Assembly: GCA_021014325.1 (NCBI GenBank)
Contig: CM037461.1
Coordinates: 2,567,501 to 2,631,500 of the forward strand
DNA length: 64,000 nucleotides
Direction of reading: 5' to 3'
DNA from: Plazaster borealis
Taxonomy: Eukaryota; Echinodermata; Asteroidea; Forcipulatida; Labidiasteridae
Part shown: one piece after another, positions 44,824 through 56,800 of the stretch
How positions within the stretch are numbered: the stretch's first letter is position 1
Layout: every line of letters starts with the position of its first letter
The notes under the pieces: model-generated
What the model was told of the DNA's origin: nothing
Databases searched by the model: none
The model's input: only the letters and a program-made list of their open reading frames with translations
Position numbers and translations under genes: made by a program

Positions 44824-47800
44824 GTAAGATATCAGAGAGCATTCGCAAGCGTACGGATACGGATACAGATAAATAATAATAATAATAATAGTGACCTCTT
44901 ATATAGCGCACATATACGTCACTCAGTGACGCTCAAGGTGCTTTTAACGTTCATTATTTTCCTGCAAGGTATTGTGGAGAGCTACGTTTTTGAAGTATGA
45001 GACCAAGTCCTTTACATAGCACCATGTAATGGTTTACAAGGTGCTGTGGCGCAATATGCTGCCGATCAAACCAGGAAGACCGGGGCGAACCCCTTCTCTT
45101 TTCATAAAAAAGATAAGTGCACTGGGTTCTTTTACGTGCATTACACAACACACAGGACCTACGGCTTAACGTCCCATCCGAAGGATGAAGCATGTGGTTA
45201 AGTGTCTTGCTTAAGGACACAAGTGTCACGACTGGGATTCGAACCACACTCTGCTGATCAGAAACACCAGAGCTTGAGTTCGGTGTTCTTATCCGCTCGG
45301 CCAGTATCCGTTCCTGTTGGATGCGTGTCAGATTTTGTTTCGCAATCATAGAGTTATGTGTTAGGCCTAGACACACGTTGGCATAGGTTTTGCGAGCAAA
45401 ACAAATCCAAAAACATTTTGTGTATGTTCTTGTTACATTGGAGAATTTGATTGAATAGTAATTTTGTTTTACTTTTCGTTTTTGGACCCACACGTTAAAC
45501 GCGTGTAAAGAAAGTTTCAAACAAGCATGGCAAAATAGAGAACCCTGTTTATACTGCAGTTTCCCCGGTATTGCTTTTAAAGGTTTCATTCATGATATAG
45601 ATAAAAATGTGTTCATCATTGTAAGGCCAAATAAAATAAAAAACATGTTTAGCGTCCCGCCCGCTTCCTTTTTAGAGGCTACCTCCTTTTTTTTTTTTTC
45701 CTTTTTTTTGAAGAAAAAACTATACATTTTTAACGATCCCTGACGAAAAAAATAAATTTTAAAATAAATAAGATCGTATTTTAGACTTAGCACACTGAAA
45801 AAAAGCACACCGAAAAAAGCTGGCAACCATCTTGAAAAATAGCCTGGCCAGTTGTCTCGAAAAATGTGTTGGACGGCCATTTTTGAAAAAAAGAAAAAGA
45901 AAAAAAGGCCCTCCTCCTTCCTTTTTTCAAAAGGGCAGGACGCTAAACATGTTTTTTTTTTTATTGGGCCTAAGCAAAATATGGGGAAAATGCACTATAA
46001 AAATGCAGTTTTTAATCTAGGGCAAGAATGCAACTAAAATCAGCAAAACGGTATCCGTTTTTTAACGTACGTGTATGAGCTCCCAAATCCGTTGTCAACG
46101 TGCATGCAAATCACAGAAGCCGAATTACGCGTCACGTGAACACACAAAGTGTTGACGTATCCGTATGTGTATCCGTTGCCTTGCGAAACCTCTCTATTAA
46201 CCCTAAAGGGCCCAAGTCCTTCAATATCCTCATTGCCAAAGTGCAGGATTGAGAAGGATTTGGGCTTTTAGGGATCTGCAACACAGGAGGATTTTGAAGG
46301 GTTTGGGCTACATTGAGTTTTTGTTAGGGTAGGATTTAGCAGGACTTGGGCTATCGGGCTGTTTTTACATAGGAGGATTTAGAAGGTTTTAGGTCTTATG
46401 CAGCTTAGCCAAAATAGGATTCTGAAGGTTTTGGGCTTTTAGGGGTAGAGATTGTAATAAAGCTGACATATCATACACAAAGGGCCCCAGCAGAGCACCT
46501 AAAGTAAATCACAAAGTTGACTCCCTAACTTCTGTCTCAAAAGGATTTAGAAGGATTTGGGCTAATATGTATGGAGAAGGATATCGAAGGATTTGGGCAC
46601 TTTAGGGTTATGACAACTTTAATCTGAAGGATATAGAAGGATTTGGGCAGTATGTTTACCCAAGGGTCTAGTCTGTTAGGGTTAACCCATCCCAGCTACC
46701 CCAAGTCACAATAACTCTGAGCCCCCCAGGGCTTGAATTTTATACTGGAACGCAGGCCCGAGGCCAGTAGTTTTAGTGTCGGGCCAATAAACTAATGACT
46801 GGACAAGTCCGGTGCAGTGATGTGTTTTTCAATTGAATAATAGAACCTCACTGTGTAATATCTTAAACAAAATGTTCAAATGTTGACTTTGAGTCTGATG
46901 AACACCTTTCAATTCTATTGAGTAATGAAGTATGTATACCCATGAAGAAAATTGGGATAAATCTTCTCTTATACTGTATGTCATAATCAAATAAAAACAG
47001 TTTACATGTTAAACTGTTCTGGTCTTTAATAGATGTTGAATTTGCATCGGGGATAAAGAATATTATATTTGGTTTTTACCCGTACACCGATGTGTGTTGT
47101 TGAACAATTCTGGGCGGGTAAACATTTTGAGCAACAAGCCCTTTGGTCTTGTGGATTTTTGCCCCAAATTCGAGCCCCACCCTCCAACCAGGGTTTTAGC
47201 CAGGATTTGGTAAAAGGGTGTCCAAATTTGCTGGAAATTTAAAAACTGAGTGTCCGAATTGTACACTTAGAATACATTAACATGTAAATGACAGATAAAA
47301 CAAGGTGTCCAAATTTAAACAGGGTTTCCAAAAGACACCCAGACAACCCTCTGGCTAACACTACAGTAACACTATGCCTCCAACCACAGTTCTCCTTCCA
47401 GAAGCACCAATCAGAGCAGTGCTGACTCTACACTGAAACCTCTGAATCCCTATAAAGAGACCAGCATCTCAAACGCTCTTCAGTCTCCTGACGATGACTA
47501 GAGCAAGCTAGTCGAAACTTTGAGACCAATTAAGAACTCACCCTGGGGCAGTCCCCATACAAAATTGTACAGACCCATTTTTCTCAGAATGATGTCATCG
47601 GATGTTTTGGATGTTGACAAATTTTGCCCCGGAAGGTTATCGAATACAATGGCATTTTACACCATTTTAACCTGAGGCTAGAGACTTGTAATTTTTTCCC
47701 CACTCACATAAGGACTCTATCTATTGGAAAATGAGTACATCCCTTCCTCTCAAACTACATGGCTTGAAAAAGTGCATATTAAAGGTACTGTACACGTTTG

Positions 47801-50800
47801 GTAATGACTCAAAACAAATATTAGCATAAAAACTTACTTGGTAACAAGCAACGGAGAGCTGTTGATAGTATACAACATTGTGAGAAATGACTCCCTCTGA
47901 AGTAACAAGTTTTTGAGAAAGAGGTAATTTCTCAATAAAATAATAAAAGACTTCTTGCAAGAAGCCTTTTATTCCTATCTGAAAGCACACAAATTTGTAC
48001 AACAAGGGTGTTTTTTCGTTCATCTCTTTCTTGCAACTTCGATGACCAATTGAGCCCAAATTTTCACAGGCTTGTTATTTTATGCATATGTTGGGATACG
48101 CCAAGTGAGAACACTGGTCTTTGACAATTTCCAAACGTGTTCAGTGCCTTTAAACACACCATTATTGTTATTATACTATTGTTGTATTGTTTAAATCCCA
48201 AGTAATGTTACGTTTTCTTGAAAAACAAAAATGCCATCAGGAGGAAAGTCCAGTAGCGAGTGAAGCGGAGGAAGCTCCCAGCGACGAGGGCAGCGATGCA
48301 GGGAGCGTCGTCGGGGGCAACGAAGAGGAAGAAGAAGAAGGAGAGGATTTGATGCCCTTGGAAGATGAAGAGTACGACTCGGAAGAGGATGATCCCGTGG
48401 CCAATCGGAAGAAGGCACGATTTAGGGAGTTCATCTTGGACGAAGCCGGTCAGTGAAAAATAGTTTTGCTCTTTTAATTGCATGTTATTTTCGTGTAGTA
48501 ACACCACAAGTTTGCAACTTGTGATTCTGGGAGTTCATCTTGGACGAAGCCGGTCAGTGAAAAATAGTTTTGCTCCTCTAGTTGCCTGTTCTTTAGTAAC
48601 ACCACAAGTTTGCCACTTGTGATTCAGGGAGTTCATTCTTGACGGAGCCGGTCAGTGAAAAATAGTTTTGCTCCTCTAGTTGCGAGTTATTTTCGTGTAG
48701 TAACACCGCAAGTTGGCAACTTGTGATTCAGGGAGTTCATTCTTGACGGAGCCGGTCAGTGAAAAATAGTTTTGCTCCTCTAGTTGCGAGTTATTTTCAT
48801 GTAGTAACACCGCAAGTTGGCAACTTGTGATTCAGGGAGTTCATCTTGGACGAAGCCGGTCAGTGATAAAATAGTTTTGCTCTTTTAGTTGCATGTTATT
48901 TTTGTTTAGTAACATCACAAGTTTGCCACTTGTGATTCAGGGAGTTCATCTTGGACGAAGCCGGTCAGTGAAAAATAGTTTTGCTCCTCTAGTTGTGAGT
49001 TATTTTCGTGTATTAACACCACAAGTTGGCGACTTGCGGTGTGTCGTGGCCATGCGGTTAAGAGCACTGGACTCAAGCTCTGGTGTTTTTGTGCGACCCA
49101 GTGAAAAGCATACTTGGCAAATTCTCATTTGGGCCTACAGCCCCTCAGTATTTCTGAATCTTTCATTTCGTGTCGTGGCTGAGCAGTTAAGAGCACTGGA
49201 CTCAAGCTCTGGTGTTTCTGAGCGATCCAGTGAAAAGCATACTTGGCAAATTCTCATTTGGGCTACAGCAGTTAAGAGCACCGGACTCAAGCTCTGGTGT
49301 TTCCGATCAGTAGAGTGTTGGTTCGAGTCCCGGTCATGGCACTTGTATCCTTGAGCAAGATACTTGACCCTAATTACTTTGTCCTTCAGATGGGACATTA
49401 AGCAGTAGGTCCCATGTACTAGGATTGGTAGGGGGTCATGTAAAAGAACCCAGAACACTTATCGTGGAAGAGTAGGGGTTGCCCCGGTGTTTCTGGTTTA
49501 CATAGCAAGACCATTTGAGCTACAAGCCCTGTGGTCTTGTGGATTTTTCTCCCAAATTCAAGCCCTGCAATGCAGTGTGCTGCCCATGGTAGCAAAATTG
49601 CCTCAAACCACAGGGCTCGAAATTAAAACTGGACCGCAGGCCCGAGGCCAGTGATTTTAGCCTCGAGCCTGTAAACTCGGGATCGGACAAATCCGGTGAT
49701 CTTGTATTTTTCTATTGACTAAAACTACCTCACTGTGTATGGTGTAATAATATCGCTAAATATCTTACAATTGGGCAAGACACTTAACTATAATTGCTTC
49801 TCATCACCAAGGGGTAAATGGGTACCTGTGAGGGCAGAGATGGTTCTTGTAATTGTGTTGAGTATTGAAACATGACAAAATTGATGAGATATTTTCTTAG
49901 TGCTTGTTCAAATAAAAAATAGATAACAATTAACACGTCAGTGTACATTTTAAATTGTGTAGAAATTTCTCTCTCAATTGATCATATTTTTGATTGCATG
50001 AGGGCGCGTTCTTCAGGGAATGTCTTGCATCACAATTACAGTTTCATCTTATTTTAACCCTAACCCCTATCAGGGTCCCTCCACATACCCTGTCAAATAC
50101 AACAGAATGCAACACAGTTGAAATGAGAACCATGCCAAATACAACAAAATGCAACAAGGGATTTTGTTGCATTGTGCAGGCATGTTGTTTGTGTTGGGAC
50201 TGAGCAAGGGGGTTTGCCCTGCTAAATGCAACAGTATGCACATAAGTGTAGTGGTGACTACAACAAAATGCAACACCAATATGAAGTCACTTGACTGCTA
50301 AATGCAACAAATTCAGTCAAAGAATGACATCTGAGTTGACTGCCAAATGCAACAGATTACAAAATCTTTTACCATTTGGTGCATATTGTTGCATTTAGCA
50401 TGGTTAGGGTTAATTGCATGTATGTAGTTAATTTCTTGCATCAATGACGAAATGCCTAAACAGAAAAATAACAAAAAATGAAAAAACCCTGTTTGTTTAA
50501 TTGTTTTTCATCACGTAAAAATTGGTCCACATGCGCCTTTACGCGGTCAAAAATACGGCGAATACCTTCTGGTCTTGTAAAATAAATGCTGGTGCAGTAA
50601 AAATGTTAACCTACTGTTGTCTTGTGGATTTTCCCCCTAAATTCGAGCCCTGAACTAGATACCCACTGAAGAGACCACAGCATCATCCAGCTCGAATTTT
50701 ACCACTGGACCACATGCTCGAGGCCAGTAGTTTTGGTGTCGGGCCAGTAAACTTTTGACCGGACAAGTCCGGCGGTCTTGTGTTTTTTAATTGAATATTT

Positions 50801-53800
50801 GAAGAATAGCCTGATACCTCACTGTGTAACATCTCAAACAAAAAATAATATGTTCAAATGTTGACTTTGAGTCTGATAAAATACCTTTCAATTCTACTGA
50901 GTAATGATCATTTTTAAGCATACTTAGTACCCATAAAGACAAATGAAATCAATCTTCTCTTACACATGTCTTAGCGCTTGTTCAAATAAAAGCAGTTTTA
51001 CTTAAATGCATGTTAAGCTTGTTCAAATTGAAAACAGTTTTACTTAAATGCATGTTAAACTGGATGAGAATTTTATTTCTTATTTTGATTCTGGTCTTGT
51101 AAAAAGAATTCTGGTCCAGTAAACATTTTGAGCCACAAGCCCTGTGCTCTTGTGGATTCTTCCCCCAAATTCAAGCCCTGTTATTTATGCTTGGGCTTTG
51201 CATTTTTTTTTTAAGTTGTTGGGATCCCCTGACATGAACATGACTGATCATATCACACAACTCTGTCACTCTCTGAACTGGCATATCCGTAACCTCAGTC
51301 GGATCAGAAGATTTCTTGACTTTAATGCGTGTCACAATGCAGTCCATGCCCTGATCCTGTCCAAACTAGACTACGGCTGTTGTTTATTGAATGGCGTCTC
51401 TATGAAAGACCAATCTCGCCTCCAACAACTTCAAAAAAGATGTGCCAGGCTTATCTTCCAGATGCCAAAACACTCCCACACCTCACCACTTCTTAGACAA
51501 CTACACTGGCTCCCAATAGCCCAACGTATTGAGTCTGGTCCATACCTACAAATCATTAAACCACAGTGCTCCAGATTATCTCTCTTGACTTTTTGAAATC
51601 CATGACTGCCCGTACTCCCTTCGAAGCTACGATGTTATTTCCCTCGTGTTGAACAAGTCACGCAAACAAGCCGGTGACAGAGCTTTCTCCACTGCTGCCT
51701 CCCGCCTATGGAACGGTCTTCCTGTCTCCATTAAAAATGCTCGGACTGTTTTGTCCTTCAAAAAGGGGTCTCAAAACTCTCACGGCCTCTTCTCCAACTT
51801 GTAGCTGGTTGTCCCCTTTACCTTTGTCTTTCTCCCTTAAGCGCCTTGCATCCTTTGGTAATTTGGCGCTATATAAATCCTGTTATTATTATTATGATTT
51901 CAGATGTGGACAATGACTATGAGGATGACGAAGAGGGAGATTGGGAAGAAGGGGCCAAGGATCTCATAGATATGAAAAGCAACAGGGTGGAGCAGGATGA
52001 GACGGAGAGGCATGGAGCAAGGAGGCTGCAGCAGTTACTCAGGTACTTAAAGGCACTGAACACGTTTGGTAATTGTCAAAGACCAGTGTTCTCACTTGGT
52101 GTATCCCAACATATGCATAAAATAACAAGCCTGTGAAAATTTGGGCTCAATTGGTCATCGAAATTGCAAGAAAATGATGAAAGAAAAAACTCCCTTGTTG
52201 TACAAATTTGTGTGCTTTCAGATAGGAATAAAAGGCTTCTTGCAAGAAGTCTTTTATTATTTTAGTGAGAAATTACCCTTTTTCTCAAAAACTACGTTAC
52301 TTCAGAGGGAGTCGTTTCCTACAATGTTTGATACTATCAACAGCTCCCCGTTGCTTGTTACCAAGTAAGTTTTTAATCTGATATTTGTTTTGAGTCATTA
52401 CCAAACGTGTACGATACCTTTAAAGAGGAAGGGAAATGACAAATTCAATTCTTGTGATGCACTCATTTTCCAATAGATAGAGTCCTCAATGTTAGTTAGA
52501 AAAAAATTACAAGTCTCTAACGTCACGTTAAGATGGTGTACCTTGCCATTGTATTCGATACCCTTCCGGGGCAAAATTTGTCAACATCCAATGATGACAT
52601 CACTCTGAGAAAAATGGGTCTCTACATTTTTGTATGGGGATGTTTTGGTACTCACTTTTCCAGAGCAGAATTTGAAACATGACGTTGTTTGATTTCAACA
52701 ACTAATGAATCTTGACATTCCAATGAGGAATTTTTTATCAGTTAAAAGGTCAAATTCAAGGCCGTTTTGATTGAATATCATCAAAAGTCAGGAATGAACC
52801 ATCTTCTCTGCGGCAGTAGAATAAATAGCAAGACAAGTTCTCAAAGAACAAAATCTACACAGCAAAGTCGATATACACATGGTGTTACCACAATACCAGT
52901 CAATTCTCAGTATTGAGTAATCAAGTATACTTAATACCAAAAAAAGACAGATGAGATAAATCTTCTCTCGTCTTCTTATGTCTTAGTGATATTATTATTC
53001 AAATAAAAATAATTAAATGTATGTTGTCGTTCAGGAAGTTTTTTTTCTCATTCTGATTTTGGTCTTGTACAAAATTCCTGGTCCAGTAAGCATTCTGAGC
53101 TATAAGCCCTGCAGTCTTGTGGATTTTTAACCCACGTTCGAGCCCTGCTATAGTTTAGAGGAGATTGTCTTAAAATTTGACCCCAAAAGAGTTCATTACA
53201 TCTCTGATGACGTGTCACCAACATCTCTCAAGTTTTATGGAGTTTTAAATTTCTCCTACCGACATTTTTCGGGTTTTTTTCTTTCCCGCAGTCACCAAAA
53301 AGAAGATGAAATCGCCGAGTACTACAAACGGAAGTATGCCGAGACATCAGCAAGGAGCTATGCTGATGAAGACGAGGTACCAGACCAAATCACACAGCAG
53401 GGACTTCTGCCCGGAGTGAAGTAAGTTATAGACGGGCACCCTGTCTCAGTGAGCAACCTCTGCCAGCAAAACTCATAAGACTGCGCAGTTCTCACAGGCG
53501 TTTTTTTGTTTCCTTCATATTTATGCAATGTATGTGGGAACCTAAGATTCCCTAAAATAGTCAAATACGCGCGAAACTTGTGTGGTTAGGGGTTGCCCCT
53601 AACTTGCAGGATGCGAGCAGGACGAGTCAACCAAAATTTTGGGTCGCCTACATGTACAAGTTTTTTCCCTAGCTCACATGTAATAATGCACACAATTTTC
53701 GAAGCATAAAAAAACATGAAACAAAAAATACATGTAAGTGAAATTCGCAAACTTGCATTTTTGGACGATCCTTTCAGCATGTTAACACTGTCTTTAATTT

Positions 53801-56800
53801 TGGTTGTAACAACCCAAATCAGCTGTTGCGCTTGTTTAGGTTTTCAGATACAGTTTTCTCGAATATGACTTCATTTCAGAGGGAAATATTTCACACACAA
53901 AATGGTTCTAGTATGATCTTCATAATCAGTAAGCTTTCAGACTAAAATTAAACAATGATGTTTTTTATCTTTACCAATTCTGTATAATACCTCTAAATGC
54001 AGTTTTAAGATGAAATCTGGATTTTGTTTTGGACTTTAGGGATCCCAATCTGTGGATGGTGAAGTGCAAGATCGGAGAGGAAAAGGCGACTGCCTTCCAG
54101 ATGATGAGGAAATTTATTGCCTACCAGTACCAGGACGAGGTAGGTCTAGAACCTTAGTCACAATCTCGGACAATGAGGGCAGTGCAACTGAGAGACTGTG
54201 CAAGTCTCGCGCATATCGGAACGGGAATACACGTCAAACGAATAACTTTGTTTTTTCTAAAAATCAAATCTTTGTTTTAAATTATATCTAATGACAAACT
54301 CTGAACAACAAAAATACTCATTACATGTTTATATAATCAGTTTTAGTTTTTATAATAAATACACAAATAATGTGTTAATTATTATTGAAACAAAATTAAA
54401 ACTCTGGGACAAGGATGCTTATTTGATCTTAACTTTTCAGAAACCCCTTACGCGGATTCGCGAAGGTCACACGGGCGTAAAATTAATGTTTTTAGAGGAC
54501 GCTGACGCCTCAACAATCATAGACTGCTATGAAAAGGCTTCGCGTTGCAATTACAGCATCTGGCGATTATCATCGCGCATCCAAAACAAGCGTTTACATA
54601 AGTTTTGTGATCTGAGGTGAGCACAAAATTCTTGGTTTTTTGCAGTAACCGGAAGCTGAGGTCAAGTTTAATTATCGGGTTTTCTTCGTTATATTGTTGA
54701 ATTGATTTTACTTTCATATTTTTTATAACTAAGTATTACATTCCCAACAGCATATTTATTTTTCATAGTCATAAACCACGTTAAACTAAAATAATTGACA
54801 AGAAAAAATCTTGCCCACGTAAATCTCTTTATGGTTGGGACCACAATGGTCCCGGAGGTTCAAATATGCGCGAGACTTGCACAGTCTATTGTGGTGTTTC
54901 TGATCAGCAGAGTGTGGGTTCGAGTCCCGGTCTTGACACTTCTGTTCTTAAGCAAGACACTTAACCATCATTGCTTCGTCCTTCGGATGAGACGTAAAGC
55001 CCTTGGTCTTGTGTGTTGTGTAATGCATGCAAAAGAACTCAGTTAAACTTATTGCTAAGAGAAGGGGTTTGCCCCGGTGTTTCTGGCAGTGGCTGCTGAA
55101 TGCGCTGCAGCACCTTGTAAAAACTGTTATAAGGTACTACATAAATGGTTCCCAAATTTCAGAAACTTCAAAGACCTGTCTTTAAAAAATAATAATAATA
55201 GGCGCTTTGAGATGCTCGTAGGTAAAGCACATTATAAAACTAGTTATCATTACTTTGTTTTAGAGTGCCTTGTTGTAAAAGCAGTGCCAAAGGTGAGTTT
55301 CCACATGGCTCGAAATACCCACTGAACTACTAGCCACAGTCCAGTAATTTTAACATCAGACCAGGTACCCACTGCTAACAAGTCCAGCAATTTAGTGGCG
55401 TGTCGTGGTCGAGCGGTCTAGTTCATCGGACCCAAGCTCTGGTGTTGTCAGCAGCAACGTGTGGGTTCGAATCCCTTTAAAGGGATCGTATATGTTTGGT
55501 AATTGGAACCCACTGTTTGTTTCAATCCTATATAGTTGTAGAAATATATACCATACAACTAACCTGTGAAAATTTCATTTCAAAAGGTGGTCAAGTTTTT
55601 TGAGATATTGCCGAAAATCTGGAGCGGTTATGTCCACGCAGGAAGAATAATCTGCAATTGGAATACACAATCTGAGAATCTGCAGTAACGCTTCTCAGAT
55701 TCAAATTTGTGGAGATAAAAAGTTATATATTTTTCCATAACCGCAGTACTTGTAAGTGAAATTTTCTCAAAATGCATTATACTATCCAAAGCTGGTGTAG
55801 TTCTTACCATGTAAGTTTTTATTGCCGTCAATTTTCAGAGTCATAACCAAACGTATACAGACCCTTTAAAAACCTTTAACTTTGCTCCTTACAGCCGCTG
55901 CAGATCAAGTCCGTCGTCGCAGTAGAAGGCCTGAAGGGTTATCTGTACGTTGAGTCCTTCAAACAGACCCACGTTAAGCACGCCATCCAGGGTGTCGGTA
56001 ACCTCCGCATCGGGCTGTGGAACCAGCTCATGGTCCCCATCAAAGAGATGACCGATGTCCTGAAGGTGGTCAAGGAGATCGTGGCGCTCAAAACCAAATC
56101 CTGGGTGCGACTGAAGTAAGGCAATCCATATTTCGTTTCATTTCAGTTTAATTTATTATTTCTGGTTGTGAAGCCAAGGACTCTCAGAAAAGCGAACTTA
56201 ATCACTATACTCGCCAAGAACCCAGTGGAGAGAAGACAAAGAAGGAAAATTCAGTTTTTAGATGTGGGAGGAAAACCCCAGAGAAATACTCCAGGGAAAA
56301 CCCATGCTGTCAGGTAGGGACTGAAAACCCAATCCACATAGTGCCCCCCCCAGTGGGATTCGAACCGAGGTCCTAGAGGTGTAAGGCGAGGAAAGATACC
56401 ACTACACCAACCCAACTGCCCAATTGATGCAATTCGCTGGGTTTTTTTACCATGTGAGGGCGTGTGTGTACCAAATTTACGTGATGTAAAACAAGTAAAA
56501 CCAGGCATGATATTCATCCTACGAAAGTGTTTTCTGATTTTTTGGCGTTCAGAAAAATCAGCAAAATTGTGATTAAAGGCACTGGACACGTTTGGTAATT
56601 GTCAAAGACCAGTATTCTCACTTGGTGTATCCCAACATATGCATAAAATAACAAACCTGTGAAAATTTGGGCTCAATTGGTCATCGAAGATGCAAGAAAA
56701 TGATGAAAGAAAAAACACCCTTGTTGTACAAATTTGTGTGCTTTCAGATGCCTGAAAAAGGATTCTGGCCTGAAGTCTTTTAATATTTTAGTGAGAAATT

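Larger units (their letters stand above)
44834..46196. mobile_element. About 1.36-kb TIR element filling SPT5 intron 1 start
   Basis: Left end AGAGAGCATTCGCAAGCGTA then cggatacggatac; right end gtatccgttgccttgcgaaa then cctctct, its imperfect inverse. It holds a SINE (44870-45303) and a MITE (45641-45954). The left end begins 10 bases after the exon 1 donor GT, and the right end abuts element E at 46197. Confidence 0.7.

Noticed and set aside
51190..51897. Host gene exons from the readable LINE frame
   Set aside because: Motifs are those of the post-RT end of non-LTR elements, the frame is broken, and the sequence ends in a LINE-type tail.
54291..54620. 109-codon frame inside the 54190-54893 element as a possible transposase
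   Set aside because: Too short, no DDE or zinc-finger pattern, and relatives of the element do not keep the frame.
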